Source: Bombus terrestris
Taxonomy: Eukaryota; Arthropoda; Insecta; Hymenoptera; Apidae
Reading direction: 5' to 3'
DNA length: 64,000 nucleotides
Assembly (NCBI RefSeq): GCF_910591885.1
Contig: NC_063271.1
Location: 3,217,001 to 3,281,000, forward strand
In this document: in pieces, positions 12,673 to 24,590 of the stretch
Numbering within the stretch: position 1 is the first letter of the stretch
Layout: each line of letters begins with the position of its first letter
Translations under genes and position numbers: made by a program
The notes under the pieces: generated by a model
What the model saw: only the letters and a program-made list of their open reading frames with translations
Told to the model about the DNA's origin: nothing
The model's database searches: none

Positions 12673-12911
12673 GCGCCAGAACACCGGAACGCCAGAATGC
12701 CAGTGCACCAGGCCTTGTGAAGGGGAGGCTCGAATACCAGTCTGGCTTTTGAACCACCTCTGTTCGATGTGCTGGTAAATGAGTTTTCTTACGTTCCCGT
12801 TTATTCAGCCTCTTTGCACGACCGTCTCTTCTCATAGGAAGCCTTTTCTCTCCATCCCTTAGGGACACTTCCACCATTCATCGGTTTCTTGCTTGTTTCA
12901 CGTGTTGGATT

Positions 12912-13157
12912 ATGGTTACAATGGACGCGTATTCGGATGAACTGGAGTTCCGACGAATACGTCAAACGTTCGACACATTTTACGAAGACACATTTTATGA
13001 TGTGACTTTTATGAAAGTGTATATTTTTATAAATACAGAATTATCTACGGAAAATATAACGAGTACTCTACTTCGCGTATTTTATATTTTTGCACATTGT
13101 AAAATTCTGCGAATTCTTGTGTCTTTAAATTTCCCGTTAATTCGTAAAAATCCGTAG
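12912..13157 (+). CDS. small hypothetical ORF, 81 aa
   Basis: Not recognised. ATG 12912 is followed three codons later by a second ATG in a good context (ACAATGG). The first 35 residues after that (MDAYSDELEFRRIRQTFDTF and onwards) have ordinary protein-like composition rich in D, E, F and Y; the rest is hydrophobic and AT-driven. It lies about 250 bp downstream of repeated block B. No domain, splice site or AATAAA was confirmed, so it may be a 5' exon fragment or chance. Confidence 0.2.
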   Translation: MVTMDAYSDELEFRRIRQTFDTFYEDTFYDVTFMKVYIFINTELSTENITSTLLRVFYIFAHCKILRILVSLNFPLIRKNP

Positions 13158-13544
13158 TTACGAGACTCGACTATCGCGATTATCGGTAAAGTTAGAAACA
13201 AATCTTATCATAAATCGTCAAAGTTGCCATCAAATCATAAAGTTTAGGAAAATCGCGCGAGCGCTGATCGCAAATACGTTCTCCGATCAGTACGCGTCTC
13301 TACAGCTTTACATTCTCTCTTTTGTCTAGAAAGTTAGAAAGCAAGGACGGATGACGTAAAGTGCTGCTCGATCTCTCGATTAATTAGGAATTTAAGTCGC
13401 GGCTGATAGGGACACGCATCCTTTCTCTGGAGGAAGTTAGTCTGTTTATGCGCACGACGTAGGAACAAACGCGTATAATCGATCATTCACTGACGTTCAC
13501 CGGTATAACCTGTCGTTGATCTACGCGCCTGGGGTACACAGGAA

Positions 13545-13690
13545 GGGGGTTGAAAAGGGGTCGTAGAAGTTCCAGCAGTTCCGCGCGTTCGAAGGGGTTG
13601 GACTGGCTGGCGCCAGGTTTATCTCTCGTCCCCATCGTCTCGGCCCACGTTGTTATGGGCTGTGCCCAAGTGACACACAGGGTGGGGGAT
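13545..13690. repeat. threefold repeated block, copy C
   Basis: Core 13591-13660. It keeps GGACTGGCTGGCGCCAGGTT-like sequence, TTTATCTCTC, CCCATCGTCTCGGC and ACGTTGTTATGGGC. GCCCA/TGGGC flanking CGTTGTTA forms a perfect short stem. The frame conserved with copy B reads LDWLAPGLSLVPIVSA. A purine-rich stretch follows, ending in a consensus-like donor (CTG|GTGAGTAAG) at 13889, so the block might belong to a noncoding exon. Confidence 0.6.
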
Positions 13691-13888
13691 GAAGTACGAG
13701 GGCACCGAGGAAATAGAGTAAATGGAGGGAGACATGAAACAGAAAGTGTGTAGGAGAAAGCTGAGACGCGAAGGGTGCAAGATGAGAGCGGAAAGAATGC
13801 GAGGGTAGAAGGTGAGAGGAAGAAGCGCCGGGCGATCAAATGGGAAGGAGCATTCGGGAAAGTGAAAGGGGTCTATTAGAATATCTCT

Positions 13889-15324
13889 GGTGAGTAAGCT
13901 GCTATTTATTTTTGAAATATTGCAGTCGTTCTTGTAGTTCGGAGTACGATATGGAGAAGCTGTAAAATCAATCATGGGTGAAATCATCACTTTTTGGACG
14001 TTTGATAGGAATATAAGAAGGCGATAGTCGGAAACCTTAACGAGAACTGTACGAAGAAATTTCTAATAGACAATCTTGCAATGTTTTTTTTCTTTTTGTA
14101 GAATATTATAGAACGTGTAGAATATAGAATATTGACGCAATTAGTCGCGAGTTGCATTTTGTTATTGCACAGGGTCGTGCGATATAAAGCACCGAAGCCC
14201 AAGATATTATTCGATATCGTTTCACTGTCGTTTAATTTACAACTTTGCTATATATCAGGAGAGATATAATATATATTAAATCCAAGCTATTTACAAATAC
14301 AAAAAGAATGCTCGAGCGTAGCCACTGTTACCGCAAATGTAACCATTCTGTATTAACCATAAACCACGAACGACGCGGCAAAGATTTAGATACCGATCGA
14401 TCGATAGCGTAAAAACATTGAATTCGATTCCATGGGTAGACCGCAAGAAGCCGCAGAAAAAGCGAAACGAGAGAAACAAAGGTCTACGAGGAGGACCGCA
14501 AAGTGGATGGATACAACAGCCACTGGGTCGAGAGAGATAGAGGGAAGGGTTGAAACACGATGGAACGCAGGGTAACGTCCGTTGCAGAACAACCTCTGCT
14601 TGTCCCTCTGAACCCCTCATCTAGTCCCACCAGTGCAAAAGCATTGTGTCAGAACGTAACAACTCGCGATAGTACGATGCAGCTTCCCATGGGGCACCAT
14701 TATCCTGATTTAGCAGCGCGCGGCTACGACTCTATTTCCTACGCGCTTCCAGGCTATACGCCCTCCTTTGTCCAGTTTAGCTTTATTTGCGCGAAAAAGA
14801 GAGGAAACGCTGCCTGGCCAGTGAATTGACACGTTTGAGAAGCGCCGTCCTTTTACTCTTTCACTCCCCTTCCCTGATGTTCGTCCCAATGCGATTACGT
14901 GACACGAAGACGCGCCATTGTACTTTCTGTGCGATGTGAGAGAGCAAACATCTCGACGAGAACCTGCTTTCGATCGTTTTTCTTATGGTTCGATACAGAC
15001 GAACGAATCTTTCCTCCGTGTTACATAGTGTGCACGTAGAATAATGTTTGTTCATCGGAAAATATATCCACTGTAACCATTAATCATAGACTTAGCGAAA
15101 TAGACTCGTCGTTTCGAGAAGTCGAAGTTTCGAGAATTTGAACATTAATCATGTACTTGGACAGTAAAATCGAGAAACTTGGGAAAAGTGGAGTTGATCA
15201 ATTTGACTTTCGACGAGAGGTTCGTACGTATATATGTAATAGAACTTGCTCATCTTCCATCTACCTAACAAGCACTCTCGATACTTGGATTTGGATTTTG
15301 CGCGGATATTTCAGGTGGTACTCC
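13889..15324. other. noncoding
   Basis: No supported gene. An AT-rich zone (13980-14290) is followed by mixed sequence. The small open frames do not show consistent coding character. Confidence 0.45.
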
Positions 15325-15492
15325 ATGGCTGATGGAGAAGGCAGCAGAGTTATTGCGGTAGAGACACGTAAACGGGAGGCATCTTCCGCTCGCGATGCAA
15401 TTAATGTTGCGGGAGATTGTTCGAGAAGAGACTCACTCGCGACGATGTTTAACTCTAGAGTGGCTCAACAAGCTCCGTATATTTACAAATAG
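15325..15492 (+). CDS. small hypothetical ORF/exon, 55 aa
   Basis: Not recognised. An acceptor-like ATATTTCAG ends at about 15314, and ATG 15325 follows in good context (CTCCATGG). The peptide begins MADGEGSRVIAVETRKREAS, is polar and charged, and ends YIYK before TAG. Composition is protein-like, but no domain can be named. An AATAAA is present about 300 bp downstream (near 15790). It could be a terminal exon or chance. Confidence 0.22.
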   Translation: MADGEGSRVIAVETRKREASSARDAINVAGDCSRRDSLATMFNSRVAQQAPYIYK

Positions 15493-16360
15493 CATCAAGC
15501 GTTCCGACCTGAGGGCGTCTTGAATGGGCGTTGCTTGATGACTGATTGTGTTTCTCAATGGCTCTGTGGTTCCCGCAGCGTTACACAATGTCGAAGTCCT
15601 GAATATTGGTGCTCCAATGAGCTCCTGACGGTAAATCTAATATTATCTTGCTGGTACTTGAACGCCAGGAGAACGTGTTTTGTACTTATTCGAAAAAACG
15701 TTCACTATCATCTTTGATACTTGGTTTCGCGAGTTTCAATTTCTTCCACCGAAGATCGACCAAGTTTAGTTCCGAGACTGACCAAAAAGAAAATAAATAG
15801 ACAAGGTAGAGATCATCGAGTCCGGACAAATACGACTGTTTTATGGAAAATAGCAATGGACTGATGAACACCATGACCCTTGGTCCTTCGTATTATAGCG
15901 TGGTGGTCCCAAGAATCTCATCTCACGATGCACTTTGTCGAAAGGAATCAAGCTTCGGTCTAATTAATATTCCTTTCTCTTCGTTCCAAGTTCAAAAGTT
16001 ATATGGCTACCAAGCGATGAAATCGTTTGCGGACGATCGATAGAAATGTAAAGTAAGCTAGTCGAAAACGAGAGAACGGGAAGGGAAGCGCAGGGTGAAA
16101 ACCAGTCGCGCGATCCACCCGGAAACCGAAACGAAAATACACAACCGGTCTGCGTATAGCGACGTTTATATTTGTCAAAGGATATAAAAGCTAAATATTA
16201 ATCACCGGGGGTGTTCTCCTCCGGTCGGCGTCGATAAATATCACGGCCGCGGGAAATTAATACGCAACGTAGTTGCACTGTTTGAAACGAGTGTTTACGC
16301 GGCCAGAGAGTTTCCAGCGGCTTGTACGAGGAGGGCTACATACATACAGAGATATATACA

Positions 16361-16368
16361 GAGAGAGC

Positions 16369-16400
<32 letters not shown>

Positions 16401-16401
16401 A
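16361..16401. repeat. (GA)n microsatellite
   Basis: A GAGA tract with a few interruptions (GAGC, GAAA) and a pure (GA) core over the last part. It is immediately followed by a TTAGGTTG sequence resembling a mariner terminus. Confidence 0.9.
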
Positions 16402-16404
16402 ACA

Positions 16405-16435
16405 TTAGGTTGATGCATACGAAATGTTTCTTCGA
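16405..16435 (+). mobile_element. solitary mariner-like terminus (possible)
   Basis: TTAGGTTGATGCATACGAAA, followed by a GTTTCTTCG motif, resembles the left end of the window's three MITEs (TTAGGTTG, then GAAAAGTTTCTTTCG) with a short insertion. No matching inverted right end (…CAACCTAA) was found downstream, and the TA duplication cannot be verified. It may be a broken element. Confidence 0.3.
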
Positions 16436-18848
16436 ATAAATCTTTTAATCAGATAGAAGTTAAGACGTCATTGCCAACGTTTATGTCATCTCCTTGCGAC
16501 GAATGAATTTATTTTTAGTGTCGTTTATTATTTTGAAAATCTATTATTAATTTATATAATGTATTATAGAGATATTATATAGATATTTACGTAATGAAAT
16601 TGACAAATTTAGGGAAAGTGGAGTCGGTCAGTTTGCAGATAGGACGAAACTTAATGAGTGGTATTATCTAAAATCCAAATACATTGAAACTTTAGAGAAA
16701 CGATATTTTATATGTACCATCCTAAGGGACGTAGAAAGATACAGTATGCTCTTTGGATTATCGGTTGCGGTAAATGTGGATTACAGGGGATGCTCGTTAA
16801 ATAACGTGCAATGGTGGTAAATCCGTGCTATGAATAAAGACATGACACATCGTCGCGTGGTTCACCTCCTTATAATCTCTATTCCGCGGGTACATGCGTA
16901 CCTAGGAATCAGCTGGTGGTTCAGTTGCCACGCCGTGCCGCGCCGCAGGGGTCGCACCGGGGTTATTATTAGGGATTCGAGGTATTAAATGTACTTTGGG
17001 GTATCGATCTTCTTATTCAGCTACCCTACGTCATACTTAAATACAATCTTTCGGGAGCTATGTAATCCTCTTAGCGAAGTATTCCTGTGCCTGCCACGCA
17101 AGGAATCCTGATAGCGCGCGTGCCATTGTTTCTTATCTCAACTGATTACGATGCTTGTGCATACGTAAGAGGAATCGTTGGGGCGAGAGAAATGGAAAAT
17201 CGTGGGTACACGACCTAACGAGATATTCTGCTAATCCACTTAGCGGGATACTCACCTATTAACCACCGTGTATTTCCTTCGACTTTTCCTTCGCTCGTGA
17301 GACCAGCGATCTATTGTCCGCAAATCTTTCGATTGCGGTGGATTTAACGAAAGTTCGGAAGCAGGAAAGTACATAAATATAATTTAGTCCCGAGTTAGTC
17401 GGTTAACCGCCGTATTATAAAAAAATAGCTAAATTATACTTATAATATATTATTTATATTTTATATATTTTAAATCGTGTTTAACGAAAGCCTACGTTTA
17501 ACATTACCAAGTGTCCCTGTAATTCATGAACGAGAGTGTATAATTAAAATTCATTAAATTCGCTAAATTTTCATCTATCGATTAATTCGAAATTCCATCG
17601 ACGACAGATTCCGGGATGAATCGACTTTTTCACGAGCAGCGACCGAAGGAACGCCGCAAACGGTGCTTGATTAGCAATTAATACGCGGCCGGCCGATCGA
17701 TCCATCGATTAACGAAACCGATTTAATCAGCGCCCCAGAACACGACTGACCAGTCCTATTAATTAGCGGAATAATCGGATCACAGGGAATTACGTGTTAA
17801 CCGTCCTCCTCCCAGCCTGTATTACTTTCGATAATAGGCTCCATTACCGTCTGTGCTACTGATCCGTTACTAATGTCAGCAAGTCCGGCACCGACTGTCG
17901 TTCGAGAACAACAGAACACGAGAGAGACAGAGGAATCATCCAACGAGGGCCACGCTCGTGGCATCGACGGAAATTAATTCACTGATAAGTCGTGTGTGAC
18001 GCGATCGAATTAATTTGCGGCGTTCGTACAGCACCGGATTAATTATCATCGCGAGGAAACCTCGTCTCATTGGCTCCACAGAAATGTTATTCGACGTGAT
18101 CTCGTTTCCTCACGAAATTCCTTCGACCACACGATGTTCCGAGTTATTACGTCGTTAATTATAACGTCGATCGCGAGTCCGTATCGTTCGGTAAGCAATA
18201 TTATTACATTATTATACCATACGTTACTAAGTTCCTTAGAACGATTAAAATAAGATGTACTTCATCGATTAAAAAATTTACAACGACTTAGGCGAAAGAT
18301 AGAACGTAATATTTCGGAAAAATTAAATATTGTGATATAGTATATTTCGATATACTCGGAGCACACGTTGAATTGCTATTTTGACTTTTCGAATAATACG
18401 AAGCCGACTGCATTGTCCCGTCAACGCTTTCTGTTTTCTGCCAGTTAATCTTTTCTTAGATTCTTCGGTTTATAAAAGATTGCATCCGGTTTATTTTCGA
18501 TTCTTCAGGCAGACGTTTCTTTAAAATATCGCTACGTTGATCTGATACGCGTATAAGAAAGCAAAGATTCATAAATTATACGAATAACGATACGAATAAC
18601 ATTCGCAAATACTTTTTGTTTATTACCCGCATGTCCAACATTAACTTCCACACTTTTAGATCATTCTGTTCATCCGGTTGTGTCCTCTTTGAACAGTTAG
18701 AAAGGGCGAAATCCTACCAGAGCTTTCGTTAAAGTCAAAGTTTCAACCACTGCTTTGACGAGGACAAACTTTCTCTAACTGAGAGATATTTCAAGGATCT
18801 CTCGAGGAGTTCCTTTTTTCATAGCAATGAAAGCGAATGGCAACTTAC

Positions 18849-19033
18849 CGTAGAACCAGCACTGTTTGTCGCCGAAACGGGGCCTGAGGAACGTGTATTG
18901 AGGTTGAGACGGAAGATGATCGAGAAGGGCGGCCAAACCGGCGACTAGAAGGGGGCCACCCCAAGCGTAGCAGGCGTATACGCGTAGTCGGAGGGTCTCT
19001 TGGCCTTTCTCCAAGCTCGCTGGTCTCAGGTCT
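18849..19033 (-). CDS. Methuselah-like GPCR, internal exon (TM4 and start of ECL2)
   Basis: An internal exon of a class B-like receptor of the insect Methuselah/Mth-like family: plasma-membrane seven-helix proteins with a large extracellular N-terminus. The 185-bp exon starts at the third base of a codon and ends after the first base of a glycine codon. It reads DLRPASLEKGQETLRLRVYA, then the family signature CYAWGGPLLVAG with a hydrophobic TM4, a short linker DHLPSQPQ, and FLRPRFGDKQCWFYG. The FG…CWF motif holds the loop-2 cysteine expected to pair with TM3. On the minus strand the acceptor has a CTGAC branch point, a long pyrimidine tract and TTGCAG; the donor is G|GTAAGTTG. Nothing is truncated or frameshifted. 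Neighbouring exons were not found, so which mthl paralogue it is cannot be said. Confidence 0.85.
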
Positions 19034-19670
19034 CTGCAAGAAGAAGAAAAAAGAATGGTCAGTGGGGGCGAGCACAAGCCACGAAACACGAGATCGTCCT
19101 GTGCACTTAAACGGAACGCGAACAATAAAACACTCCGGCAATCCCGCGCTAGAGTTTCGCGTGGAAGGAGAAAAGAAGAGAGGAGTTCCATTAGAATCGG
19201 TGGAAGTTAAAGTTTCACGGAACGCTATTTCGGGAGACGGATGGTCTCGCGTTTTGCGTAATCAGTAGTGAAAAATGGACGCGGACACGATGATCGCTTC
19301 TTTGTTTTAAATCTTTGTCTGCTCGTTTGGCACGGAAGATGAACTTATGGAAAAAGCATAGCGAGATTATAAAAATTAGTCAGGAATTAATATCCATATA
19401 GTCATTCATGAAAATCTTCGTACATTCTATAGAAAGGTAATTTTTATTAAAATATGATGCCACGAAAGTCCGCTGCGAAGTTATTGCATTTCGTTTCACG
19501 ATGTTTAACCGTAAAAAGTACTTTGTTACATACTATAATTGTTATATACTATATGATGCTTTATTTAAATGGAAATAACTTTTACAGCGCGTTCTAAAAG
19601 CTTCTATATTCCTAAAACAATGGTTATCGGGACATAGCACTTTAATTTACAACCTTGCTATAGTACTTCC
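19034..19670. other. noncoding, 5' intron side of GPCR exon
   Basis: Begins with the acceptor and pyrimidine tract of the receptor exon (minus strand, 19034-19058). The rest is AT-rich with no coding signal. No TM1-TM3 exon was recognised. Confidence 0.45.
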
Positions 19671-20030
19671 ATGACTAGAACTACAGGTCGCAGATATCTT
19701 CGATCTCCGACACATGAAAAAAAAAGACAATTGCAGTTCGAATGCAATTTCGTAACACCGATAGAACGAAATACACGTTCAGATCTCGAAGTGTATTGCA
19801 CTCTATCCTTCAGCAGAAAAACTGTCATCGAAATAGATTTATCGTCGGAACGGGCACTCGTTCGACAAAGGGCCTCGAGAAAGGTAATCTACATACGTTT
19901 CAACGAGCACAAACAAGCCTCTAGAGAGGTAAACGGAGCAATCGACGGAGCAGAAGGGCGAAAAACTACCGACCCACTCGTCGATGGGGTGATGGCCGAA
20001 ACAATTACCTTAGATGCAATTAATGCATAG
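19671..20030 (+). CDS. hypothetical ORF, 119 aa, doubtful
   Basis: Not recognised. From ATG 19671 an open frame of 119 codons gives a peptide of balanced composition, starting MTRTTGRRYLRSPTHEKKRQ and ending acidic/hydrophobic (…MAETITLDAINA). It has no signal peptide, membrane segment or motif I can name, and no splice or polyadenylation signal was confirmed. It lies in the presumed intron of the minus-strand receptor gene, on the opposite strand. Chance is possible. Confidence 0.18.
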   Translation: MTRTTGRRYLRSPTHEKKRQLQFECNFVTPIERNTRSDLEVYCTLSFSRKTVIEIDLSSERALVRQRASRKVIYIRFNEHKQASREVNGAIDGAEGRKTTDPLVDGVMAETITLDAINA

Positions 20031-20668
20031 TCCGCATTCCTGGCTATCGAATGCAGGCACCGAGACTTTTTTTCGAAAGGGCTTGCAGAGCAAATCGCGC
20101 TAGTTTCGCGCTAGTTTCGTCCCGAGTTTTCCTAGCAAAGTTTCCCGACCATTAGCATCTCCGAGCGGCGATTGTGTGTGTACGTTCCTGAATGTTATTA
20201 TGCAATCTACACAGGCCTCTCTGTGTTTCTCTAGTATATCCAACTTCGATAGATCGCCGTTACGCTGTTTCGTTCGTTAAACTGCCTCCTAAGCAGTTAA
20301 CAATTACAAGCTGCACTTTTATACGCGATATAGAAGCGATATAGCGAGGTAAAATCGGTCAGTGGTTAGAGCTTACAGGTTTTAGGGATTGAAATAAATA
20401 ATTTGAGCATTGCGTCATATACGCAATACTACATCACTGCAATTACTAAATCAGTCGAAATGATTCAGATATTCTGTTTTCTCAATTACCGAAGCCAAAT
20501 ATTTTTGATAATATTGATATCTGCTTGTGTTGAGACAGAAACATGATTACGTACACATACCGAGTTATTTTCGACATATCATTAGATTCTAATTAATTAT
20601 GTATAACATATTTAGCTACATATTAAGGGTATCATAGGTTTAGCGATGTACATACTGTTGGTTATAAG
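20031..20668. other. noncoding
   Basis: No gene, RNA or repeat recognised. The second half is AT-rich up to the MITE. Confidence 0.45.
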
Positions 20669-20670
20669 TA

Positions 20671-20884
20671 TTAGGTTGTCCGAAAAGTTTCTTTCGTTTT
20701 ATAAGGAAGTAATAGACGCACAATGTTTTTGGTTTTATATCATTTTGTCGAATTACGTACGGTCCATTTTGTTCTGTTGAGATAAACACCGCGACATTTC
20801 ACAGACTTGGGTTCACGTTTGTACGAAGGTGTACTGTTGTAAAAAGCATGTTTGCGAAAGAAAGACACATTTCGGACAACCTAA
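20671..20884. mobile_element. mariner-type MITE, copy 2
   Basis: A 214-bp element flanked by TA on both sides (20669-20670, 20885-20886). The left end is identical to copy 1 over the first ~36 bp; the right end carries an AAAGAAAGACAC motif before TTTCGGACAACCTAA. The interior shares blocks with copy 3 (CATTTTGTT; AAGG/AGATG.GT.C.GTTGTAAAA near the right end) and not with copy 1. It is non-autonomous, with no transposase frame. Confidence 0.88.
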
Positions 20885-20886
20885 TA

Positions 20887-23800
20887 TCATGACTGGATCA
20901 ACGATGATAGAAATTCGTGTCAAAAAATTAATGCAAATGCCTATGGGATAGCTGCAACTAGATCAGTTGCTGCCCCTACTCAACGTTTTACTTTGCCACT
21001 TCGCTATATCTCTTCCACCTATAATACCAACCGATGTTGGGTCAAGAGTTTGCACAGGCTAGAAATTTTGCAGCCACCGCGGAGCCAGTCGAAAAGTCTA
21101 TGAAATGAAATGCAATAAGGAGCAGAGAGCACGGCTGGCAAAATTCCAGGGAAAAATGAAAGTCGACAGAATGATGAGACGCGCAATAAAAAGGACGTCG
21201 GCTGGTAATGTAGGACGTCGTGGTCCGAGAATGACTATCGTTTGCACGTCTGGCTGTGTCTTCCGTTCTTCACGTCCGGATATAGTCAACGAATCCATCG
21301 CGAGAACGACGATATAATTAACTGTGACGAACGACGACACGCGACTCGTAGAAAAGAGAAGGACTCGATCGTGAAACGATTAACTGGTCCATTAAGGTTT
21401 TCAATCTCTAACGCTCGCTTGTTCAATGACCTGCCTTCTTCTATTAGGCGTCGGTTAATCTTTTCCCACGGAAATAACGAACGGTAAACGTGTTTCTGCT
21501 TTGGCTTTTTGTGGATTCGAGCGAAGAGTCGATCTTCGTGTCCCGAAGAGTTATGAAACATAACGGAAATCACGTCGAGTCTAATGAAAAACCTGAAACA
21601 GGACGGAAGTGCTAAATTTTATATAAATAAGATATACGAGCAGTAAATGAGCCTCTCGGAAGTTAAACCGAACTCCCTATTTTTCATTAAAGCAAAGATG
21701 CGATCTAATTAAAACGATCTAATTTCTTAATTTCATTACATAAGAATGTACTTTCAATTCCCAAGGAACAAATGATCTAACACGTAGTAAGATCATTCAC
21801 GTCGGAAGCTGATATAAATGATGGTAAACTCCATGGAAAATTTAAAAACGGGAGACGTATTTTTGTTAAATCCACTACGTCAAAAATAACACAGAAAATA
21901 TGTGTTTGTGCTTGCGTCAAACCTAGAAACGGGAACACAGTTACAGCGAAGGGAAGCCCAATTATTAGCGGAACCACGGAATAACAGGGTCACTTGCAAA
22001 TTTATCGGCGCGAGGGCTTATTAACGAGACTTGAAAATAATTAAATTCGGACGCGCGACCCCGATATCACGAGCAATGACTATGGGAACGACGAGACTCC
22101 GTCATTGTCTGGCTAGTTTAACGTCGCTATAACAACAAACCCCCTGTACAGTGGATTGGAAGGGGTTGACCCAACACGGCGTTTTAGCACCAGGGGTTGT
22201 TACTCGTAAATCGCACCCTATCTGAACCGACGTTACTGCGGATATGGCAAATGTCGGGCGTAACGACGTGGCTCTATTGTCAAAAAGTGAAAATTCAAAT
22301 AAAACGAGCTGGGACAAGCGAGACGGACCGGTGGTGCCAGTCGGACTGCGCTGCTTGAAACGCGTCCATTCGATTATGCGTTATTTTACCTCTCGATTCT
22401 CGATTGGCTTTCTCCACCGGATATACGGAGCCGACTTAATTGCACGAGCTCGTTAATGTAACGTAGTATAGACTACCAGTCGATTGTCGTAAGTTTCGCT
22501 CGCGGTCGTGTACACCGTGCAGCGAGATGCAATCGTATTATTTTGCTAATTACTTTTACGATTATTTCCTTAATCGTCGACTCGATTATAGTATAGTAAA
22601 ACGGGCGTCGTGTTGCACCTTGTGAAATAAGAGTAGGAAGAGTGACGCCACGCGATTCGATGTCTCTTCGCGAAAGGACGACGAAGAGGTGAGAGAAAAC
22701 TGGAGATATTAATTCCTGGTGGCACGGCTCATTTCCGAGAACGCTAATTAGCCGTCACCGCGGTCGTTGCGCGCGATTAGTTGCCTCTCGTCCGGTCGGA
22801 AGAGAAAGTTTCCCGCATAGGAAGAAGAGGGTGGGTTTTCGCGTCTCGCTTCGATGTCTGTGCGGCGCCACGATAATTTTCCACCCCTGGCCGGCGGTCG
22901 TGTCCCGCTGAAAATGGAACGAAATGGAGCGAACTGCTGCCAGGGACGCCGAGGGAAAACGCATTAAATATTGCTGTCGAGAAAATTAGGGAGCTGTTAT
23001 CCTGCTCGTAGGGATACACATATATAGCATCGTTTCTTTTTCCCTCTTTCCTTCAATTGTACCCCTAAAACGCGCATGATAAATATTTTTACGGTTGTCG
23101 CTGTGTTTCCGGATATGGATGGGGTTGAAAAGTATAGGTTACACATCGGTGTCTTCATGCACGATGCAGGCAATTTGCGAACGACGACATCTTCTGTGAC
23201 AAAGAGGATTATTGCGCGGCTCTTCTTCGTGCTCTCGAAAGTATAACCCATTGTCGGAGCACGGAAGAGATAAAGGTTATTTTTGTAATAATAGATTCGC
23301 CGGAGAAGGGTTCCCATTCGAACCGGACGAACGGCTTCTCTCTTCCTTTTCTCTCCCTGCGTTGCTCTCGATGAAATATACGTATTCTATTATCACAGCG
23401 CGAGCACACGAGACACGGAGAAGGAGAATGGTGGAGCGAATCGGCTTAATCCTGACAAAGGACTCGTCGGAATAGCTTCTTTTAATTGTATCCTGTCACT
23501 GTGACTATTTATCGTTCGGTATTTGCGAACGGAAAAAAAGGGGAAGGCCAGTCGTAAAGGGCCGCGGAGCCATTAAGCCTTTGTACACGAATCGCCTTGC
23601 CTTGTGGCTGTAGTTAAACCGTCGACGGCTTGAAGTTATTAAAAGTATCCGAGAGAGAGAGAGATCATCAGACGACGAACGCGTACAGCGAATACAAATA
23701 CGGTAGAAAGTCCAATATTCGCCCGAATAGGGAGACAAAAATGTTTTCTGTATTCGAAGCGGCAGTCGTCACGCCACTTTGCGCCATTCAAATCTCTCGT

Positions 23801-24590
23801 TGAAACCCACTTGCTTGCCCATTCACCAGCGAACGACAGCTTTATCTCCGGGGAATAAAAGTCACGAAATAAAAGAATTTCGTAGAATTACAAACCAACG
23901 TCTCGGTTTCTTGCTGTTTTTGTCTACCGGTTGTCGCGAGTTCTTGTGTATCTGCGAAGCGCACGCCGTCGGCTTTATACGCGGCCGACCTAAACGTCGC
24001 CGACTGTCTCCGAGGCCACGAACGTGCTAGCCCTATATTTATCTGTCCGATATGGTAATTATACGGACGGCAATTAGCGGCGGTGGCAGTTAGAGGTAAA
24101 GGCCCGCTTGGCAGACGGTATCACGCCATGGTTCGCGGAGAATACGGAACGGGAAGAAGCGAGGTCGTTACGCGGAGTCACGATGTACGAGCAAGATATT
24201 ATTTATCTTGCCCGCGGTACGCGTAAACGCGGGAAAAAGTCACAGTTTCTGTAGAAAAAGTTAGACGACTACTTTACGTCATACCGCGCTGCTTCTTATG
24301 GTTAAGGGAGAGATATCTTGGCAATTTTTGTGCACCTTGTACGCTCGAAAAAATTTATTATACTGTTTTTCTTCAAACGGACGTGATATCACATTTGTAT
24401 GTTCTCTGGATCGATATCAAACGATCTCGGATGAGCTTTTAATTACATACGAGTGATCTTTATAATCAACGAAACAGCCAGAAGTATCGACAAGTCGTTT
24501 ATTCCTCAATTTCAAATCATGATTTTTTAGCAACAGAATTATTATCGTCGCGGTACGATAATAATTGCTTCGCTTCAAACCGGATAAACG
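20887..24590. other. noncoding, CpG-rich in parts
   Basis: No supported gene in 3.7 kb. Segments at 22300-23000 and 23900-24200 are CpG-rich. A short (GA)n lies at 23651-23664. Open frames are short and arginine-rich. No tRNA or transposon was recognised. Confidence 0.45.

Larger units (their letters stand above)
15493..18848. other. noncoding; (GA)n and AT-rich segments
   Basis: If the GPCR gene runs through here, this is intron downstream of its exon at 18849-19033. It holds a (GA)n tract (16361-16401) directly followed by a mariner-like end, then AT-rich sequence, then TTAATTAA-rich segments (17560-18060) of the kind seen in conserved noncoding DNA. No further receptor exon (TM5-TM7) was found by eye on the minus strand. 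Confidence 0.4.
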
